Shown: positions 10,545-19,288 of the stretch, one piece after another | Layout: each line of letters opens with the position of its first letter | How positions within the stretch are numbered: the stretch's first letter is position 1 | NCBI GenBank assembly: GCA_021775935.1 | Contig: JAJFGY010000032.1 | Location: 1 to 56,052, forward strand | DNA: 56,052 nt | Origin: Alphaproteobacteria bacterium | GTDB lineage: Bacteria > Pseudomonadota > Alphaproteobacteria > Parvibaculales > Parvibaculaceae | Direction of reading: 5' to 3' | The notes under the pieces: generated by a model | Database searches by the model: none | What the model was told of the DNA's origin: nothing | Seen by the model: only the letters and a program-made list of their open reading frames with translations | Translations under genes and position numbers: made by a program

Positions 10545-11283
10545 GATTGTCTGGATCACCGGTGCGGGCAAAGGAATTGGTCGCTCGCTCGCCCTGAGAA
10601 TGGCTTCTGAAGGCTGGGTCGTTGCCGCCAGTGCGCGGACCGTCGCGGATCTCGAAACCCTTGTTTCTGAAAGCGGAGGTGGTCGCGTCCACGCGTTTCC
10701 GCTCGACATCACAGACGTTGAGGCCAATGGACTTGTGTTGGGCGAGATTGAAAGGAAGTTAGGGCCTGTCGATCTCGCGGTCTTGAATGCTGGGACGCAC
10801 AGACCGATGAGCGCCGCTGATTTTGACATTGGGACCGTGCGTGGGCTGGTCGAGACAAATTTGATGGGAACGGTGAACGGCCTTGGCGCTCTCCTTCCGC
10901 TTTTCCGAAGCCGGAAGCAGGGGCGCATTGCTGTCGTATCATCGGTTGCAGGGTATCGGGGACTTCCCACGTCTGCAGCTTATGGTGCGACAAAAGCCGC
11001 TCTTATCAATTTGTGCGAGGCGCTGAAACCAGAACTGGACAGGGATGGTGTTTCCTTGTCTCTCATCAATCCGGGCTTCGTTGAGACACCCCTGACTGAC
11101 GAGAATGAATTCCCGATGCCGTTTCTTGTTACCTCTGAGGCGGCAGCAGACAGCATCTACAAGGGACTTATGGCGGAAAAGTTTGAAATCGTCTTCCCGT
11201 GGAAGTTTGCAATCGTTATGAAGCTTTTGCGCCTCCTGCCTAACCGTCTTCTGTTTGCTCTCACATCTCGCATGGTGACCTGA
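10534..11283 (+). CDS. SDR family oxidoreductase
   Basis: TGAGKGIG nucleotide-binding motif, NAG, YGATKAAL. The true start is probably ATG 10534 or 10537 rather than GTG 10516. Confidence 0.9.
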   Translation: MMSKIVWITGAGKGIGRSLALRMASEGWVVAASARTVADLETLVSESGGGRVHAFPLDITDVEANGLVLGEIERKLGPVDLAVLNAGTHRPMSAADFDIGTVRGLVETNLMGTVNGLGALLPLFRSRKQGRIAVVSSVAGYRGLPTSAAYGATKAALINLCEALKPELDRDGVSLSLINPGFVETPLTDENEFPMPFLVTSEAAADSIYKGLMAEKFEIVFPWKFAIVMKLLRLLPNRLLFALTSRMVT

Positions 11284-11699
11284 TGACAACAGCTGTCAAA
11301 CGCTACGCTACCTTTATGGAAAACCTCAGAGAGGAAACGCTTCCTGAGATCTCCCAATTTGTCGCCCCCGACGTTCTGTTTCGCGATCCGTTTAATGAGG
11401 TGATCGGGATCAAGAAAATGCAGAGCATATTTGCCCATATGTATGAGACGATGGGGGATGTTCGTTTTGACATTCTCCATCATGCCATGGATGGAAAGAC
11501 AGGGCTTCTTTACTGGCGGATTGCCGCAACGCTCAGAGGCAAGCCGTGGGCGTTCGAAGGAATGACAAAGGTTGAGTTCAATGATGAGGGACTTGTGGTC
11601 GCCCATCTGGACCATTGGGATGCAGCGCGGGAATTCTACGAGCATTTCCCGGTCATTGGGTGGTCCCTTAGAGCCATCCGGCGAAAGATAGCGCTATAG
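11283..11699 (+). CDS. Nuclear transport factor 2 / SnoaL-like protein
   Basis: 138 aa; VAPDVLFRDPFNEVIGIKKMQSIFAHMYETMGDVRFDI is a SnoaL-like fold pattern; overlaps the SDR stop codon. Confidence 0.75.
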   Translation: MTTAVKRYATFMENLREETLPEISQFVAPDVLFRDPFNEVIGIKKMQSIFAHMYETMGDVRFDILHHAMDGKTGLLYWRIAATLRGKPWAFEGMTKVEFNDEGLVVAHLDHWDAAREFYEHFPVIGWSLRAIRRKIAL

Positions 11700-11719
11700 G
11701 CTTTTTGGCGGCGTGATGT

Positions 11720-12889
11720 TTACGCATTGGTGATCGTGAATTGGCCCACATTTATGCGGCCAGCCCGGAAGCCCCCTTCGCAGTAGCAAAGATAGAAAAG
11801 CCACATGCGCTTGAACCGCTGGTCAAAGCCCATATCCGCAATATTGGGCCATGCCGCCGTGAATTTCTCACGCCATTGCATGAGCGTGTCTGCATAAGAC
11901 GAGCCGAAGAAATGACTGTCCCCCAGGGTCAGACCTTCTCGGGACATCTCCAGTGCGAGTGCTTCTTTTGACGGCAGCATGCCGCCAGGAAATATGTAGC
12001 GCTGGATGAAATCGATGCGCCGGCGATATTTCTCAAATGCATTCTGATCGATTGTGATGATCTGGAGCGCTGCTCGCCCGCCGGGAGCGAGCCGTTCTTT
12101 CAATACGCGAAAATAGGTTGGCCAGTTCTCCTCACCGACCGCCTCGAACATTTCGATAGAAACGATCTTGTCGAACTTGCCCTCTACATGGCGATAGTCC
12201 TGCAATCGAATATCGACTTTGGCTGATAGCCCCTGCGTGTCCATTCTCTCTCGGGCGAACTGCGCTTGCTCCTGTGAGAGCGTCAGCCCCACGACATCTG
12301 CGCCATAGTCACGGGCCGCGATTTCGGCAAAACCGCCCCAACCGCATCCGATTTCAAGAACCCGATCGCCAGGTGAAAGATCGATGGATTTCGCGAGCTT
12401 GTGGTACTTGCGGTCCTGTGCGGCCTTTATGTCACTTTCGTCTGGGTCGAAGAGGGCTGATGAGTAGGTCATAGAAGGGTCCAGCCAGGCGCTGTAGAAC
12501 TCATTCCCCAAATCATAGTGAAAAGCGATGTTGCGTTTGGACCCTGCAAGCGTGTTGGCGTTTTTTCTGTGTGCCATTCTTCCGATGCGTTCGATGACCG
12601 AAGAAAGAAATCTGTTCGGACGCAGGGCTTCCAGATTGGCGACGCCCAACTCGATGAGCTGGGGAAGTACATCCGTCGACCAATCGCCATCCATGTAGGC
12701 CTCCGCCAATGCCAAATCACCCTTCAAAAGAATTTTTGGAACACAGGCCAGGTTATGGATGTCGACATGCGCAGACGGCCCCGGGTGTGCGCCGGAGACA
12801 GAATGTTTCGATCCGTCAGGAAATCTCACGGTGAGTGAGCCGTGCTGTATCTTATTCAGAAACCGGCAAATCGCGATTTTGGCGAGCAA
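11720..12889 (-). CDS. Cyclopropane-fatty-acyl-phospholipid synthase family SAM-dependent methyltransferase
   Basis: NIAFHYDLGNEFYSAWLDPSMTYSSALF, VLEIGCGWGGFAEIAARDYGADVVGLTLS. Start proposed at TTG 12889 (AGGAG 7 nt upstream) rather than 13012, which lies inside the DUF1365 gene. Confidence 0.9.
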   Translation of the reverse strand: MLAKIAICRFLNKIQHGSLTVRFPDGSKHSVSGAHPGPSAHVDIHNLACVPKILLKGDLALAEAYMDGDWSTDVLPQLIELGVANLEALRPNRFLSSVIERIGRMAHRKNANTLAGSKRNIAFHYDLGNEFYSAWLDPSMTYSSALFDPDESDIKAAQDRKYHKLAKSIDLSPGDRVLEIGCGWGGFAEIAARDYGADVVGLTLSQEQAQFARERMDTQGLSAKVDIRLQDYRHVEGKFDKIVSIEMFEAVGEENWPTYFRVLKERLAPGGRAALQIITIDQNAFEKYRRRIDFIQRYIFPGGMLPSKEALALEMSREGLTLGDSHFFGSSYADTLMQWREKFTAAWPNIADMGFDQRFKRMWLFYLCYCEGGFRAGRINVGQFTITNA

Positions 12890-12912
12890 TGAATTTCTCC
12901 TGGTGCGCAGAG

Positions 12913-13710
12913 TTAGTCCGCAGCTGGATGCAGCGTCGTGCGTGTTTGGTGTGACGCGGTGATGGGCTTTGATGCGGGGGTGCGGGCAACTAGTGGAACG
13001 CCCTTGAGCCAAAGACGAAGCGCTTCGAAATGTATCCCTGCGGTGACTTTCAGCGTCATAAGGGGATACTGAAAAAATGCCTGTGCCAGTTTTCCATCCG
13101 TCAAAGAGTGGCGCACGCCCGCGAAAGACGCGGACATCACTGATCCTTCTTCGTCAAGAAGCGTTATGTGAACATGAATGCTCTCTTCTGGCACGTTCAT
13201 GTCGAATTTGTATCTCGCCTCCATTTCAGTGAAGGGTGAGACGCTCAAGTTTTTCGGTGAGGCTTGTTGGAAATCGTCGCTACCGTGATCTGTTGGGGTG
13301 GGGAGAACGTAAGTGTGTTTCTCTCCAAAGGTGTTGTTCACTTCATGGAGCGTTGCGATAAGGCTTCCGGCGCTGTCATAGCAATAATACACTGACAGTG
13401 GGTTGAAGACGTACCCGAGAATACGCGGATAGCAAAGCAGGCGCACCGACACATCTTCAGGCTCGAAACCTGCCTGGATGAGATGAGCCATAACCCATGC
13501 TTTCAGGCCATTCTCATCGCCATTTCCGTGATCCTTTTCCCAGAAAGAAAAGAGACCGGGCCTATTCACGCGAAACAAGCGGTTGGTTGAGTCAATTTCT
13601 TCCAACTCATCAAGGTCGATGAGAGTGGAAAAGACTCGGTACTGCAGTCGATGGCGCTTGGGGCGCCGCCGCGTGTGAAGAACACTGCCTTTGTATATGC
13701 AGGATTGCAT
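12913..13710 (-). CDS. DUF1365 domain-containing protein
   Basis: From ATG 13710: MQSCIYKGSVLHTRRRPKRHRLQYRVFSTLIDLDEL..., PRILGYVFNPLSVYYCYD is a DUF1365 signature. Confidence 0.9.
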   Translation of the reverse strand: MQSCIYKGSVLHTRRRPKRHRLQYRVFSTLIDLDELEEIDSTNRLFRVNRPGLFSFWEKDHGNGDENGLKAWVMAHLIQAGFEPEDVSVRLLCYPRILGYVFNPLSVYYCYDSAGSLIATLHEVNNTFGEKHTYVLPTPTDHGSDDFQQASPKNLSVSPFTEMEARYKFDMNVPEESIHVHITLLDEEGSVMSASFAGVRHSLTDGKLAQAFFQYPLMTLKVTAGIHFEALRLWLKGVPLVARTPASKPITASHQTRTTLHPAAD

Positions 13711-13712
13711 GA

Positions 13713-15065
13713 TCAATCCGCCGCCAATGGCAGGCTGACACTTGTTGAGATGCGGGAGGGCTGGTCTGTCTGCCCCCATGGACGTTGATCGCCGGAGATT
13801 TGTTCTGCTACGGCAAGGCCAGCCTGAAGGGCGTCTTCGTGAAACCCATAGCCAAAATAGCTGCCGCAGAACCATGTATTGTTGTTGCCCTGCAGATTCC
13901 AGAGATCTTTTTGCGCCGCCATGGCTGCTTTGTCGAAAAGCGGATGCTGATAGGAAAATTTTTGAAGAATGGAACCGTCTTTCGGGGCGACATGCGGGTT
14001 CAATGTTACAAACAAGGGGTGCCTGTCATCGATGCCCTGTAGCTGGTTCATCCAGTACGTTACGGTGAGATTCTTATCTTCAGTGCCCGCGCCGCCTTCG
14101 ATGTAGTTCCAGCTAGACCAGACCCGTCGCTTCTTGGGCATCAATTGTTCGTCGGTATGAAGATAGGTCTCGTTTTCTGTGTATTTGAATGCACCGAGCA
14201 AATTTCGCTCTGCGTTGCTGGGTTTCGACAGCAGCGATAAGGCGTCATCAGCGTGGGTGGCAATCACGACTTCATCAAAGTGATGTCGGTCTCCGGTCTC
14301 CGTCTCGACATAAACACTATCTTGTTGTCGGTGGATTTCTGTCACGGCTGTCTGTCTGATTTTGTCTGCGTATGGGGCGGTAAGACGGCTCACATATTCC
14401 TTTGAGCCTCCGGCAACGGTGCGCCATTGAGGCCGATCAACAAGCTTCAAGAGTCCATGGCTCTCGAAAAACCGCACAAAAGCTGCCAATGGATAGTTCA
14501 GCATGTCTCGAGCGGTGGTTGACCAGATCGCCGCGCCCATTGGGAGAATGTGATCTCGCGTGAAGGCGTCTGAATATTTGTTCGCGTTTAGAAAAGCGCC
14601 AAGGGTCAGATCAAGATTCTCTGATTTTCCGGCCAAAGACGGGGCGGTCCTGTAGAACCGAAGGAGATCGGAGAGCATCGCCCAAAAACGCGGATTGACC
14701 ATGTTGCGCCGTTGCCCAAGGAGACCGTTCAGCCCGGTGCCGGAATACTCAAACTTCCCTGAATCGATAGATGCGGCAAATGTCATATTGGACGCTTTGG
14801 TTGGAACGTTGAGGTGATCAAACAAGGCGACAAGATTTGGGTAGTTCATCTCATTGTAGACGATAAAGCCTGTGTCCACGGGTAATGGCTGTTCTGGGGT
14901 GCCGGCGTTTACCGTATTGGAATGACCGCCAATATGGTCTCCGGCCTCAAAGAGTGTGATGTCATGAGAGCGGTTCAACAGCCATGCTGCAGACATGCCC
15001 GCTATGCCAGAACCGATAATTGCAATTTTCTTTGGAGTTGCTGATAGGGTTGCGTCGTAGGGCAC
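13713..15065 (-). CDS. NAD(P)/FAD-dependent (amine oxidase-like, COG2907-type) oxidoreductase
   Basis: IAIIGSGIAGMSAAWLLNRSHDITLFEAGDHIGGHSNTV dinucleotide-binding motif; followed directly by DUF1365 and CFA-synthase genes. Confidence 0.9.
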   Translation of the reverse strand: MPYDATLSATPKKIAIIGSGIAGMSAAWLLNRSHDITLFEAGDHIGGHSNTVNAGTPEQPLPVDTGFIVYNEMNYPNLVALFDHLNVPTKASNMTFAASIDSGKFEYSGTGLNGLLGQRRNMVNPRFWAMLSDLLRFYRTAPSLAGKSENLDLTLGAFLNANKYSDAFTRDHILPMGAAIWSTTARDMLNYPLAAFVRFFESHGLLKLVDRPQWRTVAGGSKEYVSRLTAPYADKIRQTAVTEIHRQQDSVYVETETGDRHHFDEVVIATHADDALSLLSKPSNAERNLLGAFKYTENETYLHTDEQLMPKKRRVWSSWNYIEGGAGTEDKNLTVTYWMNQLQGIDDRHPLFVTLNPHVAPKDGSILQKFSYQHPLFDKAAMAAQKDLWNLQGNNNTWFCGSYFGYGFHEDALQAGLAVAEQISGDQRPWGQTDQPSRISTSVSLPLAAD

Positions 15066-15116
15066 TGAGTCATTTTCCTTGAGGTTGTGAGCTCAATACG
15101 GGCTAAAATGACGTTT

Positions 15117-15201
15117 GGATCATTGACTGACCAAATTCCGCTGGGATGTGAAATCGGCTGGTTTGGTGGAGTGATCCAAACCCGCAGCTCTTGCGTATCT
15201 A
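15117..15201. promoter_or_regulatory. Divergent pair of RpoE/ChrR-type ECF sigma promoters
   Basis: Plus strand: TGATCC (15172-15177)-N18-TATCTA (15196-15201). Minus strand: TGATCC (15122-15117)-N18-TATTGA (15098-15093). Both begin TGATCCAAAC. TGATCC matches the -35 I recall for alphaproteobacterial RpoE in the ChrR system. Confidence 0.75.
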
Positions 15202-15205
15202 ACGC

Positions 15206-15913
15206 ATGAACTTGAAACGGGAAATTAAACTGTCACCTGCAGCACCCTCATATTTGGCGCTGGTGGTTAACAATATGCACGCACATGCGGGCCAGGGAGG
15301 GCTTGAGCAGTCGATGGCAAAATCCGGTGAGGATGCGTTTAGTGCGGACGACCTTGTGCTGTGCCTGCAGGCTGTAGGCGCACGTCAAGACCGGGCCGCC
15401 TTTCGTGTTCTCTTTGACCATTTTGCGCCTAGAATAAAAGCCTACATTATCAAGCTGGGGTGCTCGCATCAGCAGGCGGAAGAACTTGCGCAAGAGACCA
15501 TGACCAAGGTTTGGAACAAGGCCGGCCAATTCGACGCTGCGAAGGCTGCGCCCTCGACCTGGATGTTTCGGATCGCACGGAACCTTAGAATTGATGCGTT
15601 CCGACGGGAGAACCATCCTGAATTTGACCAGAATGACCCAAGCCTGATTCCGGCGGAAGAACGACCTGCAGACCAGGTTGTGGAGCAAAAACAGTCTGAA
15701 CGTCAGCTGTTGGCCGCAATGGCTGAGTTGCCAGAAGAGCAGATGCACCTGCTTCGTCTTTCCTTTTTTCAGGATATGTCGCATGGGGCGATCGCTGATC
15801 ATCTCAATATTCCGCTCGGGACAGTCAAGTCGAGGCTGAGGTTGGCGATGGTGAAGCTGAGAAAGAAGATTGATGACAATGACCAGATGCAAGCAGACGG
15901 GTTAAGCCGATGA
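15206..15913 (+). CDS. rpoE: ECF RNA polymerase sigma factor (RpoE/ChrR-associated group)
   Basis: Sigma-70 region 2 (LFDHFAPRIKAYIIKLGCSHQQAEELAQETMTKVWNKAGQFDAAKAAPSTWMFRIARNLRIDAFRRE) and region 4. The start is probably downstream (ATG 15275 or 15314) given the promoter position. Confidence 0.92.
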   Translation: MNLKREIKLSPAAPSYLALVVNNMHAHAGQGGLEQSMAKSGEDAFSADDLVLCLQAVGARQDRAAFRVLFDHFAPRIKAYIIKLGCSHQQAEELAQETMTKVWNKAGQFDAAKAAPSTWMFRIARNLRIDAFRRENHPEFDQNDPSLIPAEERPADQVVEQKQSERQLLAAMAELPEEQMHLLRLSFFQDMSHGAIADHLNIPLGTVKSRLRLAMVKLRKKIDDNDQMQADGLSR

Positions 15914-16566
15914 GAACGTCCCATCATATTCCAGATGAAATGTTGCTTGCTTATGCGGCGGGCAGCGCCCCTGAGGCGTGGAGCCTAATTGTTGCGACAC
16001 ATCTTTCGCTCTGTTCGGATTGCAGGGCTGTGGTGGGCAATACCGAGCAGATTGGTGGAGAACTTCTTGATAGTTTGACACCTGAGACGCTTTCTGAGGA
16101 TGCATTTGATCTGCTGATGCGCGAGATTGACAGTCAGGCCGGAAAACAGGAGCTGCCCAAAGCTCCTTCAACGCAAATACCGTCTGTACTTCCAGAGCCT
16201 CTGCGGTCCTATGTGGGTGGAGATCTGCATGCGCTGAAATGGCGGCGTTTGGGCAAAGGCGCTTTTCATATTCCGATCGCGACGAAAGATCAAAGCGCTC
16301 AGGCCAGACTTCTCAAAGTTCCAGCGGGAAACCCTGTGCCTATGCACGGTCACAATGGGGAAGAACTCACCCTTGTGTTGACCGGATCCTTCACGACGCA
16401 TCAAGGTAAGTTTCAGCGCGGTGATATTGAAGCCGCCGATGACAGTGTGGAACATATGCCGGTTGCTGGCCCGGAAGAAGACTGCATATGCCTTGCGGTG
16501 ACAGACGCGCCGTTGAAGTTCAAGAGCCTCGGAGCGAGGCTGGTGCAGCCATTTATCGGGATCTGA
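15910..16566 (+). CDS. chrR: ChrR-family zinc-dependent anti-sigma factor with C-terminal cupin
   Basis: N-terminal HHIPDEMLLAYAAGS and zinc motif H-L-S-L-C-S-D-C; C-terminal cupin VPMHGHNGEELTLVLTGSFTT. ATGA overlap with the sigma gene. Confidence 0.93.
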   Translation: MRTSHHIPDEMLLAYAAGSAPEAWSLIVATHLSLCSDCRAVVGNTEQIGGELLDSLTPETLSEDAFDLLMREIDSQAGKQELPKAPSTQIPSVLPEPLRSYVGGDLHALKWRRLGKGAFHIPIATKDQSAQARLLKVPAGNPVPMHGHNGEELTLVLTGSFTTHQGKFQRGDIEAADDSVEHMPVAGPEEDCICLAVTDAPLKFKSLGARLVQPFIGI

Positions 16567-16595
16567 TCCAGCGCTGTGTGTTCTTCCTGCTCTCC

Positions 16596-17936
16596 TCAGG
16601 TAATTGATCGGATTTTTTTCCCGACGCGTTTGGCTGCAGTAGAAATTACCACGAAAGACACATAGAGCGTGACGGGTATGTTCAGGAGTCCGATCACAAG
16701 AATGATGCCGGGGATAGAGGTTCCTTCGTCAGTAAGCCAGAAGATCAACCCGGACGCTCCGACCATGGCAAGGGCATTCAGCGCATTGTTTGCAGCAATG
16801 AGACGTGAGCGCATTTTGTGTTCGCTGCGGGCCTGCAAGATGGCCATTAGTGGGACGATGTAAAGTCCGCCACAGACGGCGATGCCAAAGAGGTCGCCGA
16901 CGATGCGCCAATTGTCTGCTGCCTGCAGAAATGCCATCACGCCGATGAACTCCCCCTTTGCTGTTGCCAGCATAGGTGCGCTTGCAAAAAAGAGATCAAT
17001 TGAGAAAATCGTAATGCCCAGAGCGCCGACGGGCACGTAATAGTCACGGACTTTACCGCCCAGGAGCTTGTCGCAAATGAGTGAGCCGATGCCGATGCCG
17101 ATGGCAAAAATGGCCAACAGCATCGAAACGATCTGTTCATTGCCACTCAATACATCGCGGGAGAGAACAGGGAAGAGAATGATGAAGACTGATCCGACAA
17201 GCCAGAACCAGGAAATCCCGATGATGGAACGAAAAATCGGCAGGTCTTTGTAGGCCACTGATATCATGCGGAATGTTTCGGCTGGAACATTGTAGTTGAT
17301 TTTCAGATCAGGGCTTGCGGCTGGCTGATCTGGAATCTTTCGGGCAGAGAGCCACCCCATAACGGCGATGCCTATGCCAAGAATGGAGATCGCAACCATT
17401 CCGTTGGCCTTGAGTATGATGAGGCTGCCCAGCACCGTGCCGATCAAGATGACCAAAAAGGTTGCCGCTTCGATCAATGCGTTCCCACCGATAAGTTCTT
17501 CTTCCTCGAGGAGTTCGGGCAGAATTCCGAACTTAACCGGGCCAAAGAAGGCTGACTGCGTGCCAAGCAAGAAGAGAACACCCAGGAGCGTTATTTGGTC
17601 TTCAAGGAAGAAGCCAATGGCTGCGAGCGCCATGATGCCGATTTCCAGAAGTTTTATGGTGCGGACCATTTCCGCTTTGGCATAGCGGTCCGCAAGCTGC
17701 CCGGCGGTTGCCGAGAAGAGAAAGAAGGGCGCAATGAAGATCGCGCCAGCCAGAGCGACGAGCGTTTGAGTGTCGAAACCTTCAAGGCTGGCGGCAGCTG
17801 AATAGGTGAGAAGGATGACGAGTGCATTCTTAAACACATTGTCATTGAAGGCCCCGAGTGCCTGCGTGATGAAGAGCGGCAGGAACCTCTTTGATCCTAA
17901 CAGTCGAAACTGTGATTGATGCTTTTCGGCGCTCAT
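16596..17936 (-). CDS. MFS transporter, lysophospholipid transporter LplT-like
   Basis: 12-TM MFS protein (FLPLFITQALGAFNDNVFKNALVILLTY); overlaps the adjacent PlsC gene. Confidence 0.8.
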   Translation of the reverse strand: MSAEKHQSQFRLLGSKRFLPLFITQALGAFNDNVFKNALVILLTYSAAASLEGFDTQTLVALAGAIFIAPFFLFSATAGQLADRYAKAEMVRTIKLLEIGIMALAAIGFFLEDQITLLGVLFLLGTQSAFFGPVKFGILPELLEEEELIGGNALIEAATFLVILIGTVLGSLIILKANGMVAISILGIGIAVMGWLSARKIPDQPAASPDLKINYNVPAETFRMISVAYKDLPIFRSIIGISWFWLVGSVFIILFPVLSRDVLSGNEQIVSMLLAIFAIGIGIGSLICDKLLGGKVRDYYVPVGALGITIFSIDLFFASAPMLATAKGEFIGVMAFLQAADNWRIVGDLFGIAVCGGLYIVPLMAILQARSEHKMRSRLIAANNALNALAMVGASGLIFWLTDEGTSIPGIILVIGLLNIPVTLYVSFVVISTAAKRVGKKIRSIT

Positions 17937-18643
17937 GCTGCTTCTCCCACAAGTCTGGCTGTCTCAGCCTCAATCGTATCCTCAAGGATGCGCATAAATG
18001 TCTCTTTGTCGAGACCTGTTGGGATGGGTTCCATAAAGGACAAATATACGGTGCCTGGTTCTTTGTGCCACGCGCGGCACTGCCAGCTCTGACCTGCATT
18101 TGTAGCGACAGGAACAACGGGCAAATTCAAATCCGCATAGAGATGGTAGACACCGATCTTGTAGCGCTCGCGGTCGCCGACCGGCACGAGTTGGCCCTCA
18201 GGGTAAATGAGGATGTGCTTTTTGGCGTCATAGGCAACCTGGGCGGCACTTGAGAGCTTGTCGCGGGCGTTGCCGCCGCCGCATGTGTCCACCATGATCA
18301 TGTCGAGTTTGGTGAGAATGCGCCCAATTGCTGGGTATTGCAGAAGGTCTTTCATTGCGACTGTTGAAATGTCTCGGATCAAAGAGAGCACTAGAATGCC
18401 ATCTGAAAAGCTCTGGTGCTTTGAGGCAATCAGGCTAGGGCCTTGGGTTGGGATGTGTTCTCTCCCTCTGATTTCCAGTTTGACCCCGGCGATGACTTTT
18501 AGGAACCAGACGATCATTTTGGCCCACCAGTGCACAATTCCGGCAAGGGGCTTTGCTGATTTCATATAGGTCAGGGGCAGGCAGGCAATCGCTACAAGGG
18601 ACGTGAAACCGTAAAATGCCAGATTGAAGAAGAAAGATCGCAT
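17933..18643 (-). CDS. 1-acyl-sn-glycerol-3-phosphate acyltransferase (PlsC family)
   Basis: ASKHQSFSDG variant of the HX4D motif, and IYPEGQLVPVGD. Confidence 0.88.
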   Translation of the reverse strand: MRSFFFNLAFYGFTSLVAIACLPLTYMKSAKPLAGIVHWWAKMIVWFLKVIAGVKLEIRGREHIPTQGPSLIASKHQSFSDGILVLSLIRDISTVAMKDLLQYPAIGRILTKLDMIMVDTCGGGNARDKLSSAAQVAYDAKKHILIYPEGQLVPVGDRERYKIGVYHLYADLNLPVVPVATNAGQSWQCRAWHKEPGTVYLSFMEPIPTGLDKETFMRILEDTIEAETARLVGEAA

Positions 18644-18654
18644 GGTAATGCCCC

Positions 18655-19236
18655 TCAGGCGTGGGATGGAGTGGATTTCAGCACCGCAATAACGGCCTCT
18701 GAAAAACTGTCGGTGAATGCGGACAGTGGACCTATCAGGCGTCCAAACGACTTAAACGTCACGGCTTGCAGCACAACACCGAGAGCCATGGAGGCGTATA
18801 GCTCCGGATCCCCTTTTGGTACTTCGCCGCGCTGCATGGCCTCTGTGACAACCGTCACGACGACCTCGACGGGGTTTGGCAGGTCGTCCTCAAAGTATCG
18901 CAGCAAAGCGTACTGACTTAGCTGATGATACTGAAAGAGAAGCCAGTCCTGGTCCGCCTCTCCGCAATAGGCTGTAACGATGGCGCGAACCTGATCATCA
19001 ATATGGTCGTGGGCATTGGCCGCTGTGGCGAGAGCCCCAGCCAACGCAATGTGTTGCTTTTTAAACAGATCGCGCGCCAAAGCATCTTTGCTCTCAAAAT
19101 GCCGATAGATGGTGCCTTCGGAAATCTTCACCGCTTCGGCAATTTGCCGTGTACGGGTTTCGGTGATGCCTTGTGACACGAACAGACCCAGTGCGGCGCG
19201 TTCGATTTGGCTCTTTGTGTCTTTGTTGCGTGGCAT
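18655..19236 (-). CDS. TetR family transcriptional regulator
   Basis: ALGLFVSQGITETRTRQIAEAVKISEGTIYRHFESKDALARDLF helix-turn-helix. Start taken at Met 19236 (ORF extends to 19248). Confidence 0.9.
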   Translation of the reverse strand: MPRNKDTKSQIERAALGLFVSQGITETRTRQIAEAVKISEGTIYRHFESKDALARDLFKKQHIALAGALATAANAHDHIDDQVRAIVTAYCGEADQDWLLFQYHQLSQYALLRYFEDDLPNPVEVVVTVVTEAMQRGEVPKGDPELYASMALGVVLQAVTFKSFGRLIGPLSAFTDSFSEAVIAVLKSTPSHA

Positions 19237-19288
19237 GGTGATGATCAACCTATGGATGAATTCTAAAGCTCTTTATGGCGAATTGTCT

